Shown in pieces: positions 15,476-23,548 of a stretch of DNA of 64,000 nt; positions within the stretch are counted from its first letter, which is position 1, and every line of letters begins with the position of its first letter. The notes under the pieces are model-generated. The model searched no databases. It saw only the letters and a program-made list of their open reading frames with translations, and was not told the origin of the DNA. The translations under genes were made by a program, and so were the position numbers. The DNA is from Leisingera sp. M658. Its GTDB lineage: Bacteria; Pseudomonadota; Alphaproteobacteria; Rhodobacterales; Rhodobacteraceae. Where the stretch lies: assembly GCF_025144145.1 (NCBI RefSeq), contig NZ_CP083546.1:3692001-3756000 (forward strand). The letters run 5' to 3'.

Positions 15476-16726
15476 ATGGCGCTCATGGACCACACTGAAT
15501 TCTTTGGCTTCGCCTCCTATCACCTGATGCTTGCAGCCATGGGCGTAGTGATCATTCTTGCGCATTGGTCACCGCGTTTCTTTTCAACGCGAGAGCCTGC
15601 CGCCGCACCGCTTCTCATTCTGCTCGGAATGGCGGCTTACTGGCTGGTTCCGGGCCTGCCTGAGCTTCCAGACCCGCGCGCTCACCCGAAACCTTGGGAA
15701 GTTGTCAGCGAGCTGACCGTGATAATTGCGCTGTTTGCAGCCGGTCTCCGCCTCGACAGCCTGAGGCCATGGAAAAAATGGGGCCCGACGGTCAGGCTTC
15801 TTCTCATCGGGATGCCGCTCACAATCCTGGCGGTTGCCGTGCTGGGGTGGGGCTTGGGCGGCATGACTGCTGCCGGCGCAATACTTCTGGGTGCCGTGCT
15901 GGCCCCGACAGACCCGGTGCTTGCGGGTGACGTGCAAGTCGGTCCGCCGATGGAAGGCAACGAACACCCGGTGCGTTTTACTCTGACAACTGAAGCGGCG
16001 CTCAATGACGGGCTCGCCTTCCCCTTTGTCTACCTCGGCCTCATTGTTGCCGTGCAGGGGTTGAGCCCTCAGGCTTGGCTGGCTGACTGGCTTATCATCG
16101 ATGTCGCGTACCGTATCTCAACAGGTGTTGTGATGGGCGCCTGCGGTGGGTGGGCGCTGGGGCAAGTGCTGTTTCGGTTTCCCCGTTCTGCGGTTCTGGC
16201 TGACACTGCTTCGGGCGTTGTGGCGGTTGCCGGGGTATTGCTTTGCTACGGTTCGACCGAACTGGTCGAAGGCTACGGGTTCATCGCCGTCGCTGTCATG
16301 GGGCTGACACTGCGCCGGATCGAAAATGAACACCGTTTTCACCGCAGGCTGCACGATTTCTGCGAAACAATCGAACACGCGTTGACCGCACTGCTATTGG
16401 TTGCCCTTGGCAATGTCCTGCCGGTTCTTCTTGAAGATCTAACTTGGGCACATCTCCTATTGGCACTTCTGCTCATCGGCGTGATCCGGCCTTTGGCCGG
16501 CTGGCTCTCGCTGGCTGGTTCGCAGCTCCGCAAACGCGACCGTTTTGTGGTGTCCGTGTTTGGCGTCCGGGGGATCGGGTCAATCTACTATCTCTGCTAC
16601 GCCGGCGCACATTTGGAGTTTGTGAACGAACCGGAATTATGGGCCCTGATCGGGCTAACCATTCTGCTTTCGACCATGTTGCACGGCTTCACTGTCGGCC
16701 GCGCTATGGATGCGATTGCAAAATAG
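15476..16726 (+). CDS. CPA1-type cation:proton antiporter
   Basis: This 416-aa protein has about twelve transmembrane helices. The antiporter signatures are visible: LAPTDPVLAGDVQVG (TDP unwound helix) and TEAALNDGLAFPFVYLGL (ND motif of CPA1/NhaP-type exchangers), followed by FGVRGIGSIYYL. Such proteins exchange Na+ or K+ for protons at the inner membrane for pH and salt homeostasis. It could start at ATG 15476 or at 15485 (MDHTEF). No EcfG promoter was seen in front of it, though it sits among stress genes. Confidence 0.85.
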   Translation: MALMDHTEFFGFASYHLMLAAMGVVIILAHWSPRFFSTREPAAAPLLILLGMAAYWLVPGLPELPDPRAHPKPWEVVSELTVIIALFAAGLRLDSLRPWKKWGPTVRLLLIGMPLTILAVAVLGWGLGGMTAAGAILLGAVLAPTDPVLAGDVQVGPPMEGNEHPVRFTLTTEAALNDGLAFPFVYLGLIVAVQGLSPQAWLADWLIIDVAYRISTGVVMGACGGWALGQVLFRFPRSAVLADTASGVVAVAGVLLCYGSTELVEGYGFIAVAVMGLTLRRIENEHRFHRRLHDFCETIEHALTALLLVALGNVLPVLLEDLTWAHLLLALLLIGVIRPLAGWLSLAGSQLRKRDRFVVSVFGVRGIGSIYYLCYAGAHLEFVNEPELWALIGLTILLSTMLHGFTVGRAMDAIAK

Positions 16727-16896
16727 GCAGGCCGGTCAATCTGAAACACGCAGTCTATAACCTCAAGCGTTCAGGAAACGGGAGAAATTCCGGGAAAGGG
16801 CGACCAGACGCCCCAGGCATTCATGTGCACTATAACACGCGCATCCAGTGCAACAGCCATCAACATTCACGGACTTCGGCAATTCTGCTGCAATCC

Positions 16897-17322
16897 CTAT
16901 CTCAGCCCTGCAACACCGCGATTGTTCCGCGTCCTGCACTGCTGCTGAGCCAGATGTGCCAGATGCGCCTGAATCATCCGGGTGGAAACTGGCCGGGCAA
17001 GCACCGGCCATCTTAAGCGCGGTGAATGCCCGTCCAGTTCGTCTTCGGCAGCATCACCCAATAGGACCAGCCTCCCGCCGCGTCCCTGAACCGCCTGATC
17101 AATCTTGAGTCTGGTAACCTGTTCGGATCCCGCTTCGACAAAGGCCACCGCAATCCGCCGGTATGGCGTGATCGACATCAGCGCGCTTTCATGCCCCTTT
17201 TGCACACTGATTTCGGCCACCGGGTCAAAGTCCGAGATGGTATCGCAGATATCGCAGGTGATCAGATAGTTTCTGGACACGATCAGATAGACATGTGCCC
17301 TGTCTTGATTGGGCTCTTCCAT
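16897..17322 (-). CDS. degenerate receiver-like protein, second copy
   Basis: This 141-aa protein shares the layout of the one at 14482-14847: YLIVSRNYLITCDICDTISD at the N terminus, RIAVAFVEAG in place of the phospho-acceptor strand, RLVLLGDAA, then WPVLARPVSTRMIQAHL. The acidic cluster and acceptor Asp are missing, and only the RP of the KPF loop is kept. It is divergently transcribed from the Crp/Fnr gene at 17407, with which it may share a regulatory region. Function is unknown; the receiver relationship is by pattern only. Confidence 0.5.
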   Translation of the reverse strand: MEEPNQDRAHVYLIVSRNYLITCDICDTISDFDPVAEISVQKGHESALMSITPYRRIAVAFVEAGSEQVTRLKIDQAVQGRGGRLVLLGDAAEDELDGHSPRLRWPVLARPVSTRMIQAHLAHLAQQQCRTRNNRGVAGLR

Positions 17323-17406
17323 TGCTTCCGCTCCCCCCTACAGTCAAGCATTTTGGAACTTTTCAGGTTCAGGCGCATTAAACTGTGACATAGCTGCGAA
17401 AGGGGA

Positions 17407-18144
17407 ATGCCCGTGTCACCAACCGCCTGCCAGAATTGCCCGCTGCGCAAGCGGCCCGTTTTTACACCGATGTCGCGTGAGGAAGTCATCTTTACCCAGG
17501 AGTTTAAAACTGGAGAGCTAACGGTGGATGCAGGCACGACGATCCTGCTGGAAGGATCTAACAGCCCGCAGCTCTATACAGTGCTGAACGGCATGGGCAC
17601 GCGCTACACGACATTGGAAAATGGCCGCCGGCAAGTGATCAATTTTCTTTTCCCCGGCGATATTGCCGGTCTGCAGGCCAGCCTGATGGGAGAGATGAAG
17701 CATTCAGTGGAAGCGGCCACCCCGATGACGCTGTGCGTGTTCCGCCGCGCTGCGCTGTATGAGCTGTTCCAGCGGCATCCAGAGCGCGCATACGACTTGA
17801 CGTGGATTGCCGCGGTCGAGGAGCATTTCCTGGGGGAAACCATTGCGTCTCTGGGGCAGCGGGATGCTTCGCAGCGCATTTCCTGGGCACTGGTGCGGAT
17901 TTACGAGCGGCTCAAATCTGTTGGCATGGAGGTGAAGGACACAGTGCCGCTGCCATACCGCCAGCAGGACCTTGCAGATGCGCTTGGCCTGTCTCTGGTA
18001 CACACCAACAAGATGCTGAAAACGCTGCGGGACAGTAAACTTGCACAATGGCAGAATGGAAATCTGCAGATCAGGAACCTGCCTGCGCTTGCCGAGGTAG
18101 CGATGATCGAATTAACCGCGCCCGAACGGCGGCCGTTGATCTGA
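17407..18144 (+). CDS. Crp/Fnr-family transcriptional regulator, second copy
   Basis: This 245-aa protein has an N-terminal CQNCPLRKRPVF, a beta-roll sensor domain with GSNSPQLYTVLNGMG and FLFPGDIAGLQASLMGEMKHSVEA, and a C-terminal winged helix (QQDLADALGLSLVHTNKMLKTL). It is clearly paralogous to the regulator at 7301-8026, with about half the residues identical by eye. The N-terminal CxxC pair recalls FNR proteins, but the full four-Cys set for an iron-sulfur cluster is not obvious. The IS21 element inserted about 135 bp downstream. Confidence 0.88.
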   Translation: MPVSPTACQNCPLRKRPVFTPMSREEVIFTQEFKTGELTVDAGTTILLEGSNSPQLYTVLNGMGTRYTTLENGRRQVINFLFPGDIAGLQASLMGEMKHSVEAATPMTLCVFRRAALYELFQRHPERAYDLTWIAAVEEHFLGETIASLGQRDASQRISWALVRIYERLKSVGMEVKDTVPLPYRQQDLADALGLSLVHTNKMLKTLRDSKLAQWQNGNLQIRNLPALAEVAMIELTAPERRPLI

Positions 18145-18340
18145 GGCAGCTTTGCCAAGAGCTTCTGCCAAATCTTCCGCCTGCCTCCAGCTTGGGCTTC
18201 CCAGGTTTCAGCGGTCTCTCTGCGTCGAGTTTCTTCCGCGGGGCATCGCCACTTCAAAGATCAACAATGTCAATCGGCATGGAACTTTGACCCCCTATAG
18301 GCATCCAAAATTGACCCCCTGTTTGGCCAGCGTCGGTCGA

Positions 18341-19089
18341 CTATTCTCGGGTTTTGAAGCGCCAGCTCTCGTTGCCTGTTTCGACGATGTCGCAATGGTG
18401 GGTAAGGCGGTCGAGCAGTGCAGTGGTCATTTTGGCGTCGCCGAAGTCGAGGTTGGTCGTCACGATGATCGATGTGCGCTCGTAGAGGCGGTTGATGAGA
18501 TGGAACAATAGCTGACCACCGGTTTGTGCGAAGGGGAGATAGCCAAGCTCGTCGAGGATCAGGAAGCCGAGGCGGCACAGCAGATCTGCCGTGCGTCCCT
18601 GTCGGTCGGCGCGGGCTTCCGTATCGAGTTTGTTCACCAGGTCCACAACGTTGAAGAAGCGCCCCCGTCTGCCGCGGCGGATGCACGCCCGGGCGATGCT
18701 GACGGCCAGGCGGGACTTACCGGTCCCTGTGCCGCCGATCAGCACGACATTGCGTTGCTGCGCCAGAAACTCTCCGGTCGCCAGATCACGGACCAGCGCC
18801 TCGTTGACCGGCGTGCCTTCGAAGCTGAACTCATCGGCTTCTTTCGCCAGGGGCAGTTTGGCAATCGTCATCTGGTATTTGATCGAGCGCGCCTGCTTCT
18901 CACTGATCTCGGCGTTCAGCAGATCGCCCCCTCTCGGCAGCATGCTGCGCATGCGCCTGCCGGGCAATGGATGATCTGTTGCGGTTCGTGCTGACGCTTC
19001 ACTGCCGTGGCGATGGTCTCATCGTAGGCGGCCTTCATGCCGTAGAGCTTCAGCTGGCTCATCGCGTCCAGCACCTGTGATCTTTCCAT
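18341..19089 (-). pseudogene. istB: istB ATPase of IS21-A, broken by a hairpin insert
   Basis: The frame opens at ATG 19089 (MERSQVLDAMSQLKLYGMKAA) and encounters a 41-bp insert at 18969-18929, which shifts the frame. The rest continues as [16 protein letters not shown], Walker [12 protein letters not shown] and Walker [12 protein letters not shown], to [18 protein letters not shown]. IstB is the AAA+ helper of the IS21 transposase. Without the 41 bp the two parts join in the usual IstB order. Confidence 0.82.
18929..18969 (-). repeat. hairpin insert, family A (copy in istB)
   Basis: A 41-bp insert inside the istB frame, between sequence reading AGATCGCC and GATGATCTG on the plus strand. In family orientation it reads TTGCCCGGCAG, then stem GCGCATGC, loop GCA, stem GCATGCTGC, then CGAGAGGG. 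It lies in forward orientation relative to the host gene. Confidence 0.75.
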
Positions 19090-19420
19090 GGATGGGTCTC
19101 CTTAGGCTGTCATAGCGTTTGCAGCCGGCCACGGGCTCGCAGGTCAGTCGCAGCGCGTCGGGCGTATCGATGGTCAGCGGCGGCGGCGGCTCACGATGCC
19201 GGCCAGAATGTTGATGACGACCGAGGCCGCGGGGGCCCCTTCGTTCAGCGCTTCGGCACAGGCAGCATCCACTGCATCCAGCCCATCGGTCGGGATCATG
19301 CTCAGGATCTGGACCATCTGCCGGTCGCCATTGGGCACCTTGCCCAGTTTGCGCTGAATGCGCCTGATCGCTGATGGCAGCTCCCAGTCCTTGAAGGGAG
19401 CCCCATTCCTGAGGGCGTCC

Positions 19421-19449
19421 CGCTGCCCGGCAGCGCATGCGCAAGAGGG
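19421..19449 (+). repeat. hairpin insert, family A, short form (copy in istA)
   Basis: A 29-bp insert with the same flanks CTGCCCGGCAG and AAGAGGG but only a GCGCATGCGC stem. It lies in the opposite orientation to the host gene. Confidence 0.65.
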
Positions 19450-20019
19450 GGCTTGCGGGCCAGCACCGGGATGTAGTGCAGCGGATCGTAGATGGCCTTG
19501 TCGCGCCCGAAGGCTCGATCATGCCGCCCTACGATCTTGCCGTCCTGCCAGAACTCGACCCGCTCGGCATAGGCGCGGATCTCGACTGGCCGGCCGACGG
19601 CGCGGCCATCCACCGAATAGCGGTTCTTGTCGAACCGGACGAGACAGGTCTTCGAGACTGATGCCGGAACAGCGTGGAATCCATCAAAGGGGCCGGCATA
19701 TGGCACCAGACTCGCCCGCTCGCCCTCGAAGACCTCCCAGATCGTGCGGTCTCGAAGCTCCTGATGCGGATGAGATTTGGCCCAAGCAACGCAGCGGTCC
19801 TCGAGCCAGGCGTTTAGTTCGGCGTAGCTCTTAAACTTGGGCCTGGGCACGAAGAAGCGACGCCGGACAACGCCGACCTGGTTCTCGACCTGCCCTTTCT
19901 CCCAGCCAGACGCCGGTGTGCAGGCAGCGGGATCGACAAGATAGTGCCCGCACATCTGCTGGAAGCGCCGATTGCAGGCCCGGTCGCGGCCCACGAAAAT
20001 CGTGTCTGCCGCCGTCTTC

Positions 20020-20059
20020 GCTCGGCCTGGCCTCGGACCCATGGCGGCCAAACCTCGCT
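20020..20059 (-). repeat. hairpin insert, family B (copy in istA)
   Basis: About 40 bp replaces the expected 5 bp after the GIYD codons. It contains the family B core GCCGCCATGGGTCCGAGGCC. The outer arms GGTTTGG and CCAGGCC pair only partly. Confidence 0.6.
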
Positions 20060-20599
20060 ATCGTAGATCCCGCGCGTGCAGGCCCCGCCGAAGAAGGCGA
20101 AGGCCTGGTCATGGGCATCGAACACCATCTCTTGCGTCTCGCGCGGATAGGCCCGGACAAACAGCATGCGGCTGTGGCAAAGCCGGACATGCGCCACCTT
20201 CACAGTGGTGGTCGCGCCGTCGATCACCACAATCTCGTGGCTCCAGTCGAATTGGTAGGCCTCGCCCGGATCGAAGATCAGCGGGACATAGGCGGCCGCG
20301 GAGGCCTCTTGTTCTTCCTTGGACCACGCGGCCGCGTAACGCCGGACAGCATCATAGCCGCCGTCATATCCAAGGGCTCTCAGTTCTTCGAATATCCGGA
20401 TGCGGGTCAACCGCTCGCGCTTTGGCTTCCTCGCATTCGCCGCCAACATCTCTTCGAGCTTGTCTTTCCATGGCCCGATCTTTGGCAGAGGCTGAACGCT
20501 GCGTTCGTAGGTTGCTTCCGTCACACCAGACCGGATCACCTTCCGCACCGTATTCCGCGATACCCGCAGTTCCCGGCAGATCTGCTTGATCGGTTTGTT

Positions 20600-20640
20600 C
20601 GGCATTGGCCTCGGACCAATGGCGGCTCAATGCCTCAATC
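20600..20640 (-). repeat. hairpin insert, family B (copy near istA start)
   Basis: A clean 41-bp insert between TTTCAG and AACAAACCG of istA. The core CGCCATTGGTCCGAGG is flanked by arms GGCATTG and CCAATGCC that can pair. Confidence 0.7.
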
Positions 20641-20928
20641 CTGAAAATACGCCCGCCGGATCTTTGCTATCGTCTCCACGACCAACATCCCACTCTGTGC
20701 TCCCCGATAAGCTCGGGGGCATCATTCACATCAGTGTAAGGGGGTCTTTTTGGACGCCGATTTCCCCGCTACGGGGTCAAAATTGCATGCTTGTTCACAG
20801 ACAACAAATGCGCGCCGCGTATAGGTCCCCGGCCCGGCCTTGCGCCCGGATCGGCCGCCAGAACTATGTTTTGTCCTGACGTGTCGCGGTAAGCACTTTG
20901 CCGCTAACGAGGTTCCGGACCGCAATAC

Positions 20929-20953
20929 GGAACTTTTGGCTGCCTGACGGGTT
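20929..20953 (+). promoter_or_regulatory. near-consensus EcfG-type promoter
   Basis: GGAAC at 20929-20933, 16-nt spacer, GGTT at 20950-20953 (one mismatch to CGTT), 35 nt before the DUF1328 start. Confidence 0.6.
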
Positions 20954-20988
20954 TTACTAACAGCAACTCGCAACCGAAAGGACAAGGT

Positions 20989-21159
20989 ATGCTCAATTGG
21001 GCTCTCGTTTTCCTGGCCGTTGCCATCATTGCCGGCATCTTCGGATTTGGCGGCATCGCTTCGGCCTCCGCTGGGATCGCACAGATCCTGTTCTTTATTT
21101 TTCTCGTGCTGTTTGCACTGGCGCTGATCCTGCGCGTGATTCGCGGCGCCTCCCGCTGA
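20989..21159 (+). CDS. DUF1328 family small membrane protein, second copy
   Basis: This 56-aa protein has two hydrophobic helices around [20 protein letters not shown] and ends in RVIRGASR. It is paralogous to the gene at 8778-8939. A GAAAGGAC ribosome binding site and a near-consensus EcfG promoter precede it, marking the right edge of the stress-response region beyond the IS21 insertion. Confidence 0.85.
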   Translation: MLNWALVFLAVAIIAGIFGFGGIASASAGIAQILFFIFLVLFALALILRVIRGASR

Positions 21160-21680
21160 CGGCCAGTGCGGGCGGCCAGTGTGGGCCGCCGTCCGAAATC
21201 GCCGGATTGTTAACCCGGCACTGCACTTCAATCAAACTGGACCACGCAGGTGGGGCTGATCAAGGCTTTGGCGAAGGGCAAAGTGATCTCAAGACCTTCT
21301 TCAGCTACGGCAATGTTGAACACAGCACAGACTTTTTCGAAGTCCGGGTGATGCTGCTCCCTGTCAATCAGCGCTTGATCAGAGCATCACAAAAGGCGTT
21401 GGCGTCTGACTGGACTTGCCGCTCAAAAGTTCCGGTCTCTCAGCTCATGTCAGGCAGCCCGTCTCTCGAAAGCCAATGGACTTTTCCCGCCAAGGGACGG
21501 CCCCCGCCTGCGCGGATTGCAGACTCCATTGATGTATTGAAATGGGCTTTCGCGTCGAAGGCGTGCGGGCCAAGCGCAGACCGCGTAACGGGCATGGAAC
21601 TGATACCCACAGCGAAATAGCACTATGGCAAACGACGCGTGGGGTGCTCCAAGTTGTTGTTTTTATCTAGATTAATTGTC
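21160..21680. other. intergenic region without a recognised gene
   Basis: About 520 bp between the DUF1328 gene and the tRNA-derived repeat. Open frames exist on the plus strand, but none has a ribosome binding site or a recognisable product. Confidence 0.4.
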
Positions 21681-21705
21681 GCCCCCCCCGGGGGTGGGGG
21701 GGGCA

Positions 21706-21735
21706 GAATCGAACCACCGACACGAGGATTTTCAA
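21706..21735 (-). repeat. attachment-site copy, tRNA-Phe 3' segment (degraded)
   Basis: These 30 bp are identical to 25102-25131 and correspond, on the minus strand, to the anticodon-to-T-arm part of tRNA-Phe. The adjoining acceptor part is corrupted into C and G runs (21681-21704). With the copy at 25102 it brackets a 3.4-kb segment containing an integrase remnant. Confidence 0.7.
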
Positions 21736-21818
21736 ACGGTCTTGCTGTCCGTCGTCATAAAAAATGGGACTTCAGAGCGGCTTGAGCATTGGAGGCTCTG
21801 GTTCGGTTGCGTGATTGA

Positions 21819-22245
21819 TTATGCTGCCTGTTTCTGGTGTTGCAAGCGGCGCTGTCGGATCGTCAACTTCTTGATCTTCTCCCTTTCTCTCAGAATGGCT
21901 TTGTCCCTTCCGAAGTAGACGCCGGCGGGTGTGACGTTGCTCAGGCTCTCGTGGTAGCGCTGGTTGTTGCAGTAGTCGACAAAGGTCCCGATTTGGCGTT
22001 CGAGAGCACCGGGGAGATAGTAGTTTTCCAGCAGGACCCGGTTTTTCAAGGTCTGATGCCAGCGTTCAATCTTGCCCTCCCTTTTGCGGGTGGAATGGTG
22101 CTCCGCGCACATGGGTCATCTTTTGTTTTCCCAACCATTCAGCCAAATCGCCAGAGATGTAGCACGAGCCGCCGCCCATTGGGCTCGAACCAATGGCGCT
22201 TTCAATGGGCAGCTCGCTGAGCAGGCGCGGCTTTCGTAATGCTGG
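21819..22245 (-). pseudogene. IS3-family transposase (orfB) C-terminal remnant
   Basis: Reading on the minus strand: RKPRLLSE, a family B hairpin insert, then GSCYISGDLAEWLGKQKMTHVRGAPFHPQ. A one-base frameshift at about 22078 follows, then GKIERWHQTLKNRVLLENYYLPGALERQIGTFVDY to the natural stop at 21819. The insert replaces the second catalytic Asp of the DDE triad (normally SDNG). The N-terminal two thirds of the gene are missing. Confidence 0.82.
22171..22213 (-). repeat. hairpin insert, family B (copy in IS3 orfB)
   Basis: About 42 bp replaces about 3 bp at the SDNGS codons. The core CGCCATTGGTTCGAG is flanked by arms CCCATTG and CAATGGG. These arms differ from the copy at 20600-20640 (GGCATTG/CAATGCC) by compensating changes. 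The reading frame remains open through it. Confidence 0.7.
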
Positions 22246-22702
22246 CCTTGGGCGATGACCTGACGCTTGAGCACCAAGCAATTTGGGGGGCCGAGGCGTC
22301 GGACCCGATGAAATCAATTTGGCGCCAAAGGCTGTTGGGTTCAGAAAATGACGCGGTACTCGCTCGCGAAGTCCTTGCAGCCGAACGCTTCGGTGCTGCC
22401 GGCTTTATCAAATCGATGGTCCTAGATCTGGCGGCAAGCGAAGATAGCTTAGATCAAGCATACGCAATTTCGATTGCGGGCTACTCAATTCGATCTGCTG
22501 AGTTTGCTGACATCGTGGGTAAGCACATCGATCACAGAGGCGTATCAGGCCAAGCCGCCAAGCATGCGTTTTCGGAACATGAGAATGCCATATGGGCGCG
22601 GCATTGGGTTGAGAGCATGTGGAACGCGCCGACGCCAGAGCAGTTCTGGCGATGCTTGATAATTACAAAGACTTCTATGGATGCGCGTGTGAGTCCCGAA
22701 GG
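22239..22702 (+). pseudogene. truncated gene of unknown function
   Basis: About 155 codons of plausible protein (LALGDDLTLEHQAIWGAEASDP, DLAASEDSLDQAYAISIAGY, WARHWVESMWNAPTPEQFW) run into the left end of the IS5 element, which supplies the last residues before a stop. The start is abutted by the IS3 remnant. Not recognised; it looks like a middle or C-terminal fragment of a larger accessory protein. Confidence 0.45.
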
Positions 22703-23176
22703 GGCGTTGTTGCAAAACTCCCTCTTGAGGCCTGACTACCCCTTTCCCCTCTGAACTTAGGCGACGCGGACGATCTCGGCGGTGCCGAGTGCATTGAAGC
22801 GATTGATGAGGGCGATGCGGATGTGGATTTCAGCGGTTTGGCTACCAGGGTCTCTTGCGGCGATGCGTTCGCCGAATGCCTTCAAGCAGCGCATCTTTGC
22901 CTCGACCCGGCTCCGGGCGTGGTATCCTGTCCAGCGTTTCCAGAAGGCCCGGCCGTAGTGCCGGGTGGCGCGCAAGGTTTCGTTTCTGACCTGTGCCGCC
23001 GGGCAGTCTTCTTTCCACGGCCGACCATTCTTGCGGATAGGGATAATCGGGACGGCGTCACGCTTGATGATGGCGGAGTGGCAACGGCGCGTGTCATAGG
23101 CCCCGTCTGCAGTCACGCTGCCGATCTCTTCGTCCTTCGGACTCTGGTCGCGCAGTTCCGGCAGGACCGGGCTGTC

Positions 23177-23217
23177 CACTGCCCGGCAGTGGTTTGCGCA
23201 GCATAACCACGAGAGGG
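23177..23217 (+). repeat. hairpin insert, family A
   Basis: A 41-bp insert between GCTGTC and GCCGTCGCGG. Family orientation on the plus strand: CACTGCCCGGCAG, arms GTGGTT and AACCAC around TGCGCAGCAT, then GAGAGGG. It lies opposite to the host gene. Confidence 0.72.
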
Positions 23218-23241
23218 GCCGTCGCGGCTGGGGGTGAATTC

Positions 23242-23283
23242 CCTCTCGTCAGATTTGCTTTGCAAATCGCCTGCCGGACAAGG
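23242..23283 (-). repeat. hairpin insert, family A (in-frame copy)
   Basis: A 42-bp insert between GAATTC and GACAGCACGG. Family orientation is on the minus strand: CCTTGTCCGGCAG, arms GATTTGC and GCAAATC around AAA, then GACGAGAGG. It adds 14 codons without a stop between DIRAV and EFTPS. Confidence 0.75.
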
Positions 23284-23336
23284 GACAGCACGGATGTCAG
23301 ACGTGGCAGCATCCATCGCAAGATGCACCTTGCGCC

Positions 23337-23375
23337 CCTCTCATTGATTGCTCTGCAATCAACTGCCGGGCAGCG
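23337..23375 (-). repeat. hairpin insert, family A
   Basis: A 39-bp insert between CTTGCGCC and ATTGGCG. Family orientation is on the minus strand: CGCTGCCCGGCAG, perfect arms TTGATTGC and GCAATCAA around AGA, then TGAGAGG. It introduces stops in the host frame. Confidence 0.75.
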
Positions 23376-23452
23376 ATTGGCGTCGCCCCTGAACGCCGTG
23401 CTTGCGGGCCTGCCACTCACCATCGCCAAGGAACTTGATCCCGGTGCTGTCC

Positions 23453-23495
23453 GTTGCCCGGCAGGGCATTGCATAGCAATGTCCCGAGAGGGGAC
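23453..23495 (+). repeat. hairpin insert, family A
   Basis: About 40-43 bp replaces about 4 bp. Plus strand: TTGCCCGGCAG, arms GGCATTGC and GCAATGTC around ATA, then CCGAGAGGGG. It lies opposite to the host gene. Confidence 0.72.
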
Positions 23496-23548
23496 GCAGG
23501 TTCAGCGGACCATCGGCGCGGCGATACGGGATCTGGACGGCCAGCGTT

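Larger units (their letters stand above)
19090..20688 (-). pseudogene. istA: istA transposase of IS21-A, broken by three hairpin inserts
   Basis: The N terminus starts at ATG 20688 (MLVVETIAKIRRAYFQ) and is interrupted after 16 codons by a 41-bp insert. Translation resumes as NKPIKQICRELRVSRNTVRKVIRSG through the DDE domain (YQFDWSHEIV) to GIYD. A 40-bp insert then replaces about 5 bp, and the frame resumes as TIFVGRDRACNRRFQQMCGHYLVDP. After VLARKP a 29-bp insert shifts the frame again. The element is inactive as written unless the inserts are bypassed. Confidence 0.8.
18280..20787 (-). mobile_element. decayed IS21-family element (IS21-A)
   Basis: An istA-istB pair lies on the minus strand between IS21-type terminal repeats: TTTGACCCCC and AAATTGACCCCC repeats at 18285-18320, and inverted TTTTTGGACGCC...GGGGTCAAAATTGCA at about 20750-20787. 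No clear target duplication was found. Both genes are broken. Four short hairpin inserts interrupt them (18929-18969, 19421-19449, 20020-20059, 20600-20640). Confidence 0.82.

Noticed and set aside
17355-17380. EcfG promoter before the second Crp/Fnr gene
   Set aside because: GGAAC is present, but the -10 position reads CGCA or GCAT, not CGTT.
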